Below, in pieces: positions 10,969-20,377 of a DNA stretch of 44,488 bases. The notes under the pieces were generated by a model, which saw nothing but the letters and a program-made list of their open reading frames with translations, made no database searches and had not been told where the DNA came from. Location of the stretch: positions 1,980,479 through 2,024,966 of the forward strand of contig BFEA01000072.1 in the NCBI GenBank assembly GCA_003427395.1, given 5' to 3'. Origin of the DNA: Chara braunii. Lineage: Eukaryota > Streptophyta > Charophyceae > Charales > Characeae. Each line of letters begins with the position of its first letter. Position 1 is the stretch's first letter. The translations under genes and the position numbers were made by a program.

Positions 10969-11955
10969 TGCGAGGATCTGGGTCCTCGGCAGGCCAAAGG
11001 AGGCCCTTCTTCAAATGTGCCCGCCTTACGTGAAGGTGGGCCTAACAAATCACGAGAGGCCCTCAGCTGCCAATATCGTATTTGGGGTCCAGACAGTTGC
11101 GACGCGCCAATTGGTTGAGGGAACCACAGGCCGAACAGCAAAGACATTCCACGGCCTTCCGGGGCTTTCCAAAAATGCAGGCCCTGGGCAAGAATCGCAG
11201 GCTCATACATAGACAGTTGGGAGGCCCAACCAAATGAGGCCCAGTAGCTGCAACAGAGGCGCAGCATCCTGGGGCCTACCGAAAGCTTCTGGGCCCAGGC
11301 CCAGGCCAGCCAGGCTGCGAAGGTAGGCAGACTCTTTCCATATAGGAAACAACTCGCTGCCTGGAGGCTCATTCAACACTTGCATGTGGGCGGCAGCGCT
11401 GCTGGAGCGGACGGTCATGGGCTGCTGCTGGCGCTGAGAGGCAAGGTGCTACCGCGTGCGGTCGTGCAGGAAGCAGGGCGCTGCTGAGGGCAGCGCCATA
11501 GCCCAGCCTCCATAGCTGGATGGGCTTGAACTACAGGGGTGGTCTTCCGGTGTACAGAGGGAAGACATGGGAGTGAGTAAGGGGAGAGAGAGAAGGATGA
11601 TGATGATGACGATGTGAGGGCACATACCTGGTATTGGCGATGGTCTGCATTGGGCGACATCTTCAAGTACTTCGTGGGCTGTTGACGTGAACAGTTGCAT
11701 TGTCAATTAGTAGGCAGACTGTAGCTGTGTAGGAAGTAGGTTGGACGTCGAGCGCCAAATAGGGAGATAGGGCCTGGACACTCATGTTGGTGGTGGCGAG
11801 AGCAAGCTCTCATTGACATTGGTTTTCAGTGTTACGATTCTTCATTGGTGTTATATTGGTGCATTTCTGCTTTCTGGACACTGTGATACTATCCGGCCTT
11901 CAATGTGATTGTGCGTTCTGGACATTGTCATACCGCTATTGCTCATTTCCTTGCA
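10969..11955 (+). mobile_element. Element C 5' LTR
   Basis: This 987-bp LTR starts TGCGAGGATC and ends CCTTGCA. It is colinear with 19003-20012 (3' LTR) and, reversed, with the solo LTR 5024-6006. A hand count gives about 14 mismatches to the 3' LTR in the first ~240 aligned bases, so the insertion is not recent. It carries the promoter for the element: a TATA-like CCATATAGG lies near 11338. A GAT repeat lies near 11595-11610. Confidence 0.9.
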
Positions 11956-11958
11956 ATT

Positions 11959-11985
11959 TGGTATTGGATCTGGTTCGAACTGCGC
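11959..11985 (+). promoter_or_regulatory. Candidate primer binding site of element C
   Basis: Three bases after the LTR end, the sequence begins TGGTATTGGATCTGG and continues into TTCGAAC. The first six bases match the usual Met-tRNA primer site (TGGTAT), and the reverse complement contains the tRNA T-arm word GTTCGAACC and ends in CCA. The exact primer tRNA is not settled. Confidence 0.5.
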
Positions 11986-13382
11986 TTCATTGATTCTTCC
12001 CAATAGCTGTTTGGTGCTTTGCACGAAGAAGAGTGGGGCAGTGATAAGGCTTTGGCGTTGAATGATTGGCGGCCCAGGGTCATGTGGGCGCGCCAGGAAG
12101 CTATGTGGTGACATTAGGGACGTACGTTGGATGATGAGAGCTCGCTGATGTGGCATTTAAGCCGAGGCGGAACTGCATTCTGCTGTTGGTTGTGCCGAGG
12201 CAAGGACCGGTCATCATAAATGCACATCAGGTTGCCGGTGAGAAATATGTGGTTGGGGGCAGCATTATGAGGTACGTTGCTGAGGTGTCGCGAGCGCTCA
12301 ACCTTGAGAGTCGACATTCTTCCTGGGCAGCAAGCTGGTGGGAGACGGGCGAAGCCTTTGAAGGGCCCTGGACGAAGCACTCGTGTCACGGTCACCATGC
12401 CATCCCGTTGGGACTAGTACACGCATGCTTTGCCGCAAGTCGTTGGTTATGCTGCTACGCAATGGAGGTCATGTAGGGCATGCCAACCCTTTGAACAAAC
12501 GCTCACCAGCCCGTCTAAAAATATTTCTGGCGGGACTCGGTGTTGACTCTGGCTGTGAGCGTCGTCCAGTCAGCGACGTTAAATAATTCCTGAGGACCTT
12601 GGGGGTTGTCCTTANNNNNNNNNNNNNNNNNNNNNNNNNNNNNNNNNNNNNNNNNNNNNNNNNNNNNNNNNNNNNNNNNNNNNNNNNNNNNNNNNNNNNN
12701 NNNNNNNNNNNNNNNNNNNNNNNNNNNNNNNNNNNNNNNNNNNNNNNNNNNNNNNNNNNNNNNNNNNNNTGGCTGTGAGCGTCGTCCAGTCAGCGACGTA
12801 AAATAATTCCTGAGGACCTTGGGGGCTGTCCTTAAACTGCCTCTTGATCAGCCAGATCAAACCGAGTGTAAGGCTCGTTGCATGCGAGGGTAAATAAAGT
12901 GCAGGGGCTGGCAGGTTCGGCATAGACTTGGGGCACAGGGGTGGGCCGGATTGCACACCTTCTGACACGCCGCTCAACCAAATGCTCAGGGCGTTGACAC
13001 AAAGTGACAACTCAAGAAGGATACAGGGAGACAGGGGGATTCCGATAATAGTTCGTTGTGGCACTAATTAGATGAATTGCCATCCAGCATGCATCTCCAC
13101 AGGTAATTATTTTTATTTTTGATAACTTAGTTGTACGAACTTGTTAACAACTGACAGACAACTGCAGATAGGTTAGTTCCTTCCTTGCTGCATTGCATTT
13201 TGTGCAAGATAATCTAAAAATAGAATTGAACTTACTTGTAGGACCCGACATTGTTGCTGGTTACCACTTGACTACTTCTCTCTAGGCTGATCGGAATTAG
13301 TTGATTGTTCATACCCGGTTGTGTGTCATGCTGAGGTAGGATTCGGTGTGGACTCTAGTTTAGATCACACACATTGTAGCTC
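11986..13382 (+). other. Element C leader (with assembly gap)
   Basis: Non-coding leader between primer site and gag. I see no gene in it. It contains the N gap and the repeated 65-bp block that flanks it. Confidence 0.6.
12550..12834. repeat. 65-bp block on both sides of the N gap
   Basis: 12550-12614 and 12770-12834 are the same 65 bases with two differences (TGGCTGTGAGCGTCGTCC through GTCCTTA). The gap of 155 N lies at 12615-12769. Either a tandem repeat with a 220-bp period or two overlapping contig ends that were not merged. Confidence 0.9.
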
Positions 13383-14520
13383 ATGAGTGAAGCTGCTAGT
13401 AGTGAGGAGGAGGAGTTAGTGGAGTATCTTAGGGTTACTCATAGTGCTTCTCTCAGTTAGCCTTTGACCTTCCTAGAGATAGGTCAAGGAGGAAAGGAGA
13501 CTACGGAGAGAAGCTAGGGAGAGGGCGGCATTGCGGAGGACGAGAGACGCTGAGGCCAACGCCAGGGCTAGGAGTATAGCTAGCACAGGTGTGATCAGCC
13601 TTCGGCCTATCTATATAGAGACTCAAACGACGCCTTCGGAGCCTTCGGTCGGGGACCCGGCTCTTGCGAGCCCTTTGGCACGCGTCCCCGGGTTTTGGGG
13701 TAGTATGGCTACCTCCTCTGCCATGTCACAGGCCTCTTCCCAGGCCTCTTCGTCAGGAATCAATCAGAGTACCCAAGGCTCCATAAGTCAGTCTGTTGGC
13801 TCACAAGTCAACCAACAACCCCCACTCATGCCAGAGGATTATGAGATCCTCCAAGCGGAAGCTTTTCATGATGAGTTGCAGCGGCAACTGAGAGAAGTAG
13901 AAGAGAGGAGAGAAAGGGCAAGATTGAGAAAAGTCAAGTTAAGCACTAGGCTTCAGGAACTAAGAGGGTTAGAAGAACTAGATGAGTCTACATTAAATCC
14001 TGTTGATCGAGCACTGCGTAACTCGCTACTTTGTGTGGCAGAAACGCAGGTAGTTCAGCAGGAACTGTTGGCTGAACTAGTGGCAGGCCAGAAACGAATT
14101 ATGGCTGCACTTTAGGGACCTCGTTTAGTCATGAGGCAGCCCCAATTCTCTGTAGTTCCCCCTTCGGTTGCAGGTCCTTCAGTGACGCCGTCGCCGATAG
14201 GGCAAACCTGCTCGCCTATGTATGGCATGCGTCTCTCAGGCGGACAACCAATAGTTAGTGGTCCGGTTCCTACGGTGATAACTACAGTCCCATCGTCAGG
14301 ACAGGCCCAGGTTAGCGTGCAGCAACTCGTCTCAGTGGCCATGCAGCCACTGCAGCAGGTGCCTGGGCAGATCCAACCTATGCAGTGGATGCCCAAGATT
14401 CCTTTGCTGAGTCGTAAGCTCTTCTCTGGTGACAAGAAGAAGGACGAGAACCTGGACACCTGGGTGAGGATTGTGCCTACCTATGTGAGGCACAAGCTCA
14501 CAAGGCCAGAGCAAGAAGTT
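13383..14520 (+). pseudogene. Element C gag, N-terminal part (before inversion)
   Basis: Gag forms the virus-like particle around element RNA. A candidate start ATG at 13383 gives MSEAASSEEEELVEYLRV and reaches a TAG at 13458-13460; a frameshift leads into a frame open from 13483. That frame has an Arg/Glu-rich helical segment (RREARERAALRRTRDAEA), a Ser/Gln-rich linker, a second charged coiled-coil segment (near 13880-13980), a single TAG at 14113-14115, then a Pro/Gln-rich linker and the beginning of the capsid region (DTWVR...YVRHKLTRPEQEV). It stops being gag exactly at 14520, where the inverted segment begins. The remaining capsid and nucleocapsid lie reversed at 16781-15926. Confidence 0.85.
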
Positions 14521-15282
14521 GACCTTGTACTGGTGCTGTTTTAGGAGACCTGACACTATTTTTAGGTGCTCAGTGTGCTCCTGTACAGTCTTACTAAAGA
14601 TAAGAATGTCGTCGAGGTACACGGCGCTAAACTTGTCTAAGTACTCATGAAGGATCCTATTCATCGCGTGCTGGAATGTTCCAGGGGCATTGCATAGACC
14701 AAAGGGCATCACCACAAACTTGTACATGCCGTACCTGGTCTGAAAAGCGGTTTTGTGTTGGTCCTCAGGTCTAATAGCAATTTGATGGTATCCGAACTTC
14801 AGATCTATCTTTGTGAAGTATCGGCATCCCTGCACTCTATCCAATAGGTCGTCGATGCGGGGTAGGGGCTCTGCGTTCTTTATGGTGATGGGATTGAGGG
14901 CCCTATAGTCAATGCACATCCTCAGTGTACCTCCCTTCTTAGGAACAAATAAGACTTACGCACCGTAAGGGGAGGTACTAGGCCGAATCCATCCCTTCTG
15001 TGTGAGCTCTTTGAGTTGGTGGCGGACCTCATCCAACTCCGTGGGAGACATCCTATAGATGTGTCCTCTAGGTACCTTACTACCGGGGACAACCTCTACT
15101 GCATGGACCACCTCCCTTTGAACCACTCCTGTGGGCTCCTCGAAAAGGTTAGGATACTGAGCGACGATTGATTCTATCTCTGGGGGTGTTTTTACGGTCT
15201 CCCCTTTCTCAGAGACAAAGACTAGATACATGCCATCCTCGCGATTCTGCTTATAGTAGTTACAGAAAGAGGAGGCACACAT
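14521..15282 (-). pseudogene. Element C reverse transcriptase, N-terminal two thirds (inverted segment)
   Basis: RT fingers and palm: YRMSPTELDEVRHQLKEL, GWIRPSTSPYG, one TAA at 14956-14958, then RMCIDYRALNPITIKN, PLPRIDDLLDRV, FTKIDLKFGYHQI, MPFGLCNAPGTFQ and the catalytic box YLDD (14619-14608). It runs to HLKIVSGLLKQHQYKV at 14521, exactly the inversion edge; beyond that the minus strand is antisense gag. The thumb and RNase H continue on the plus strand from 16782. The catalytic Asp residues are intact here. Confidence 0.93.
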
Positions 15283-15896
15283 GCAACCGTAGTTTCCACT
15301 AGACCGCTAGCTTTGAGCTTTTGCAGTCTAACGGTCCTACCATTTGGCAGCTTGTGTATCAACACCTTCCTATCCCAATCGAACTGAGGCTGAGCAACCT
15401 CGAGGTAGTACATGCCTAGCAGCATATCAAAGGGCAGTTCGTCGCTGACTAGGAATGAGATTTTGTGTCTCACTTCCCCTCCTCCATAAGAGAAGGTACA
15501 AACTACGTCCTTGACATAGTCTTTGACTATCATTTGGTGCTTGTTGGCTAGCGTAGAAGCTACAGTTCTGCTAAGTCGCTGCACTTGGTCCCCTAAGTGC
15601 AGTCTGTCCACACAAGCACGACTAATGAAATTTCGTGTAGAGCCTATGTCTGCGAAGGCACCTACTTTGCGGCCACCTACATTGACCTCTACCACGAAAT
15701 GTTCACCCTTAGGACCTCTACTAATCATCGCCCAAGAGTCTCTGAGGTCCTTCCCTGACCACTCAGTCTGTAACTCTTCTAGGGACTTAGACACATCTCT
15801 CGAACAGAGCGTCCGTGGGTCTAAATGTGTCTGCGGGGCGATGTATGGGTCACTAGCCTTGGCCAACGCCTGAAGTGGGGAAGGCAACGTTACCAC
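15283..15896 (-). pseudogene. Element C aspartic protease (inverted segment)
   Basis: Retropepsin that would cut the gag-pol polyprotein. The frame shows the active-site block AFADIGSTRNFIS (Asp near 15650-15648; the family normally has D-S/T-G-A/S, so Ile in place of Ser/Thr is a probable lesion), followed by the DMLLGMYYLEVAQPQFDW flap/C-terminal block. A TAA precedes it in frame at 15897-15899. A frameshift near 15260-15290 separates it from the RT. Confidence 0.82.
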
Positions 15897-15925
15897 TTAA
15901 GCGCGAGTAAGAGCGGCTAACACTC

Positions 15926-16781
15926 CTACTGGCCCGAGGTGTTTCCCTGCGAAGTGCTTGCAGAAGCACTGCCAGGGTTCGAGGATAAGCCCACTACCGT
16001 TGGAGAGGCTGCCCTCGTGGTGACCTTCTTGCCTCGGCACGTTCTTGACGTGTGGCCATGGTTGCCACAATTCATGCATGTACCCCTAGCAACTCGGTCC
16101 CTCCACAACTCGTAATCTAAACCAAGTTTTACCCACACGGGTGTTCCTTGGTCGCCCTGACCCGTAGACCGGCCTGCCTTCTGCTTCCCGGTCCCCCTAG
16201 TCTTTTCTTTGATGGGCGCCACGACTCCCCCATCCGGAGTCTCACTGGTCCCACCATGCTCTGTCTCATCCCCAAGGTCTGAGAAGTCGTCAATTTCAGT
16301 CGTTTGACCATCATGGTCGACGAACATGAGTTGACCTTTCTTCTTCCAGTCTTGGGAAGTCTCTTCTTCCTACCATCTCCCTGACTCTGATGCGCGGACC
16401 CCGGCTTTGCCTCTATATCTAAGGCTTTCTTGCTGAAAGAGGTGAAGTTATGTTGGTCGACGTAGGCCTCATCCACCAGCTTAGTCTTAACTTATGAAGG
16501 TAGACATCTTAAGTAATCTGTGAGGAGTACCTGCTGGTCGTAGCGCACACCAGGTACCACGAGCAAACGTTTTACGGTGTCTGTGATCTCGCAGACATTC
16601 TTGTACCTTCTGGCACAAAGATTGTTGATCGCGTCTGTGGCCTTCTCAGCCCCTTGCGGGTCATGCCACCTATTGTACACAGTCCGTACGAAGTCTGACC
16701 ATAGCCCTGTTGTTGCACTAAGCCATTTAACCAATGTGCTGTCGATCCCTCTAAAAAGGAGGCAACAACTTCGGTCACACG
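15926..16781 (-). pseudogene. Element C gag capsid and zinc knuckle (inverted segment)
   Basis: On the minus strand the capsid continues from 16781 in the same frame position as gag at 14520 on the plus strand: VTEVVASFLEGSTAHWLNGL, then after a frameshift DFVRTVYNRWHDPQGAEKA and the DTVKRLLVVPGVRYDQQVLL block. A TAA follows near 16492, then a Lys-rich linker and a CCHC zinc knuckle (CMNCGNHGHTSRTC, near 16090-16050) that would bind RNA. At least two frameshifts and one stop. Its reversed orientation relative to the flanking gag and RNase H shows a rearranged copy. Confidence 0.88.
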
Positions 16782-17510
16782 AAGATCCTGTACTTGGGTC
16801 ATGAAATTTCCGCAGATGGGTTGAGGCCGGACGATGCTAAAGTGGCCAGCATACGAGACTGGCCCACACCTCAGACTGTTCTTGAGGTCCGATCGTTTTT
16901 GGGGATGACGGGCTACTATCGTCCGTTTGTTAAAAACTATAGTACTATAGCTTCCCCATTAATAGATCTAACTCGACTTGACACCCCTTGGGAGTGGACT
17001 GAAGAGTGTGAAGCAAGCTTCAAGAAATTGAAGTATGCTCTTACACACTACGAAGTCCTCAAACTTCCGGATCTTGATAAGCCATTTGTCGTGACCACAT
17101 ACGCCAGCCAATATGGCATAGGCGCGGTCCTTGCGCAAAAGGAGGGGGCAAAGTTGAGACCCATCCAGTATATGACTAAGAAGATGTTGTCTCAAAAGCT
17201 AGCAAAGTCCACATATGAGCGTGAGCTCTGTGCCCATTACAGAGCGCTGGTCCATTGGAGACACTACCTCCTAGGCAGATTCTTCTACTTGAGATCTGAC
17301 CATGAGACCTTGCGCTGGATCAAAACACAACTTGTACTCTCTGACGCACTTAAGCGGTGGATTCAAGTGATAGACATGTATGACTATCAACTCGATCCAA
17401 TCAAGGGAGAGTACAACAAAGTGGTTGATGCACTATCGCAAAGGGGAGATTATCTGGGCGCACTAGTGACTGAGTTTGGTATATCTGACGATGTTACTCG
17501 ACCTTGGTGG
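16782..17510 (+). pseudogene. Element C RT thumb and RNase H
   Basis: Starts at the inversion edge with ILYLGHEISADGLRPDDAK, followed by the RSFLGMTGYYRPFVKNYS thumb block and the RNase H domain. RNase H removes RNA from the RNA/DNA hybrid. The first catalytic Asp is replaced: the block reads VVTTYASQYGIGAVL where the family has TDAS. The other acidic positions (YERELCA, RSDHETLRW, VVDALSQR) remain. The frame is open from the edge to 17576, but the true protein frame shifts near 17505. The first in-frame TTG at 16794 is internal, not a start. Confidence 0.92.
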
Positions 17511-18961
17511 AAGCCTATGAGCAAGATCCAATCATGTCCGAGATCATTCGTAGATTTCAAGCGAAGGATAAAGTAGCCTCCGATGAATTTACGATGGTAG
17601 ATGGCTTACTATTTCTTGCGAAGGCAGGGAATAAAAGACCGTGTTCCGAATAGAGAGTCTTTGCGTAGTTTATTTTTAGGAGAATGTCATGATGCAACTG
17701 GTCATTTTGGTTATAAGAAGACTTCAGCTATTTTAGTGCAAAGATTTTGGTGGCCCTCTATGATGCAGGATGCTAAGAAGTACGTAGAAACCTGCCAGGT
17801 TTGTCAACGGGACAAACCTAGGACTAAGGCCCCGCTGGGGCTTCTCAAGCCCTTGCCGATTCCTGAAGGTCCTGGTCAGAGTGTGTCCATGGACTTCATG
17901 GATACTCTTGTGACCAGCAGGACAGGCAAAAGACATATCTTCGTTATAGTGGACCACTTTTCCAAGTATGCAAGACTTATCACTATGCCAGAGGCTGCTA
18001 AAATGGACTATATCATCAAACTGTTTCGGAATAACTGGGTTCGGGATTTTGGACTCCCTACATCGATAGTGAGTGATAGGGATGTAAGATTTACCAGCGA
18101 GCTGTGGTAGTCAGCAGCTGAGCAGATGGGCACCAAGCTACAAATGACGTCAGGGAACCACCCTGAGTCCAATGGCCAGGCATAACAGATGAACCGAGTA
18201 GTACAACACCTGCTTCGACATTATATTAATCCAAGTCAGGATGACTAGGACGAGAAGTTACCTCTCGTCGCCAGCCTATACAACAATGTTGTGCACAATA
18301 CTATTGGTATGACTCCCAACCAACTGCACCTTGGTTGGAAGCCCAGAACTGCACTTGACTTTCTGCTACTAGAAAGACAACCCACTGCAGCACTTGGCAA
18401 CATAGAGCTTGTTGTCAAATACGAGCAGATGTTGCAGCAGGCCGTTGAGCATATTAGGAAATCTCAGGATGCTATGATTGCATCTGAGAATAAGCATAGA
18501 CGGCCCTCTAACTTTCAGGTAGGTGATAGAGTCTAGATCAAATCATCTGAACTGGGTCAAGAGCTGGGCATAACTCGCAAATTGATGCCACAGTACTTCG
18601 GTCCTTTGGAGGTCCTAGACATATCAAATAGACGGACCTTCCTATGTAATCCACATCCCACCTCACTTACGCACACACCCTGTTTTTCACACCTCAAAGC
18701 TCCCAGACGGTCAATGCTGCCCCCAACCATGGATGGCGAGGTGGACATCGACCAGATCGTGGAGCATCGAGTGATGCCGGTACCCTGACCACCAGGCAGA
18801 GGCCGCCCTCCTAAGCCGAAAATGCAGTATCGTGTAAAATTCAGACATCATCTGGATCCCAAGGAAGATCAGTTGTTCACCAGAGAAGAACTCATGAGAA
18901 CATCACCGCAGATTATCGCAGGCTACGAAAGAGAACTCAAGGGAAAGATGCCTGCAGATTA
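17511..18961 (+). pseudogene. Element C integrase with chromodomain-like tail
   Basis: Integrase inserts element DNA into the host genome. In order: a linker read in another frame between two compensating indels (near 17505 and 17615); the HHCC finger (CHDATGHFGYKK ... CQVCQRDKP); the DDE core with Asp in VSMDFMDTL, Asp in SIVSDRD, and Glu in NHPESNGQ; the GMTPNQLHLGW block; and a C-terminal SH3-like and chromodomain-like tail (QIVEHRVMPVP, GRGRPPKPKMQYRVKF, FTREELM). In-frame stops lie at 18108, 18184, 18248, 18534 and 18786. The natural end is TAG at 18959-18961, 28 bases before the polypurine tract. Confidence 0.93.
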
Positions 18962-18988
18962 GAAGACTTCTCAGGGGACTATCGAAGC

Positions 18989-19002
18989 AAAGGAGGAGGG
19001 AA
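18989..19002 (+). promoter_or_regulatory. Polypurine tract of element C
   Basis: Fourteen uninterrupted purines (AAAGGAGGAGGGAA-type) directly abut the TG of the 3' LTR, as needed to prime plus-strand DNA. Confidence 0.85.
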
Positions 19003-20012
19003 TGCGAGGATATGTGTCCTCGGCAGGCCTAAGGAGGCCCTTCTTCAAATGTGCCCGCCCTATGTGAAGGCGGGCCTAACAAATCATGAGAGGCCCTCAG
19101 CTGCCAATGTCGTATTTGGGGTCCAGACAGTTGCGACGCGCCAGTTGGTTGAGGGAAGCACAGGCCGAACAGCAAAGACATTTCACGTCCTTCCGGGCTT
19201 TTCCAAAAATGCAGGCCCTAGGCAAGAATCGCAGGCTCATTCCACGTCCTTCCGGGCTTTTCTGGGAGGCCCAACTGAATGAGGCCCAGTAGCTGCAACA
19301 GAGGCGCAGCATCCTGGGGCCTACCGGAAGCTTCTGGGCCCAGGCCCAGGCCAGCCAGGCTGCGAACGCAGGCAGGCTCTTTCTATATAGGAAAGAGCTC
19401 GCTGCTTGGAGCCTCATTCAGCACTTGCATGCTGGCGGCAGCGCTGCTGGAGCGGACACTCGTGGGCTGCTGCTGGCGCTGAGAGGCAAGGTGCTAGCAC
19501 GTGCGGTTGTGCAGGGAGCAGGGCGCTGCTGAGGGCAGCGCCATAGCCCAGCCTCCATAGCTGGATGGGCTTGGACTACAGTGAGGCGAAGGGGTGGTCT
19601 TCGGGTACAGAGGGAAGACGCGGGAGTGAGTCAGGGGAGAGAGAGAAGGATGATGATGATGATGATGATGTGAGGGCAAATACCTGGTATGGGCGATGGT
19701 CTGCATTGGGCGACATCTTCAAGTACTTTGTGGGCTGCTGACGTCAACAGTTGCATTGTCAATTAGTAGGCAGACTGTAGCTGTATAGGAAGTAGGCTGG
19801 GCGCCGAACGCCAAGTAGGGAGATAGGGCCTGGACACTCATGTTGGTGGTGGCGAGAGCAAACTCTCATTGACATTGGTTTTCAGTGTTACGATTCTTCA
19901 TTGGTGTTATATTGGTGCATTTCTGCTTTCTGGACATTGTGATACTATCTGGCCTTCAATGTGATTGTGCGTTCTGGACATTGTCATCTCGCTATTGCTC
20001 ATTTTCCTTGCA
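19003..20012 (+). mobile_element. Element C 3' LTR
   Basis: This 1,010-bp LTR is colinear with 10969-11955; starts TGCGAGGAT and ends CCTTGCA. TATA-like CTATATAGG near 19383. It differs from the 5' LTR by scattered substitutions and by an inserted second copy of CCACGTCCTTCCGGGCTTTT (19181-19206 copied to about 19240-19262) replacing a short 5'-LTR segment. It is followed by ATTT, the right target duplication (20013-20016). Confidence 0.9.
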
Positions 20013-20377
20013 ATTTTGTGACTGGTACCGAAAAAAATATATTTTTTGATTAGCCTTGACTCGTACCGAGACAATTTTAATCTTTGATTGGACTCTGATT
20101 GACGAACCCCATCAGGGGTGGGGGAATGCTGTTTCACATCCTTGAGCTTGTATGAAGGTTCTCCCATCCCCACCCTCTCTTGTTATTCCTTCTGATCTAG
20201 GGCTGAGGGCTTGGTAAGTGCCACGTCAGCAGCAGCGCCATGTCATCCATGCCATGTCAGCAACATGTTAGCAGCAGTGCTGCATCATCGTGCTACATCA
20301 ACGACATGCCAGGAGTGGTGCCACGTCATCCATGCCACATCAGCAGCCCACTTCAGTTGTAGTGCCACGTCAGCAGC
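20013..20377 (+). other. Element D leader; CCACGTCAGCAGC-type repeats
   Basis: Begins with the ATTT target duplication of element C. No gene. From 20219 to 20372 a degenerate short repeat built on GCCACGTCAGCAGC / CATGTCATCCATGCC occurs about eight times and ends at the gag start codon. No LTR of element D lies between C and D. Confidence 0.6.

Larger units (their letters stand above)
14521..16781 (-). mobile_element. 2,261-bp inverted internal segment of element C
   Basis: Outside this segment gag (13383-14520) and RT-thumb/RNase H/integrase (16782-18961) read on the plus strand; inside, the missing middle (capsid end, nucleocapsid, protease, RT palm) reads on the minus strand. Codon boundaries fall exactly at both edges (gag codon ends at 14520 and resumes at 16781; RT codon ends at 14521 and resumes at 16782). 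About 8 residues normally present before YLGH seem missing at the RT junction, suggesting a small deletion of about 24-27 bases. Confidence 0.85.

Noticed and set aside
20211-20377. N-terminal extension of the 538-codon gag frame of element D
   Set aside because: It translates the leader repeat array; the coiled-coil gag start lies in another frame at 20378 before a frameshift.
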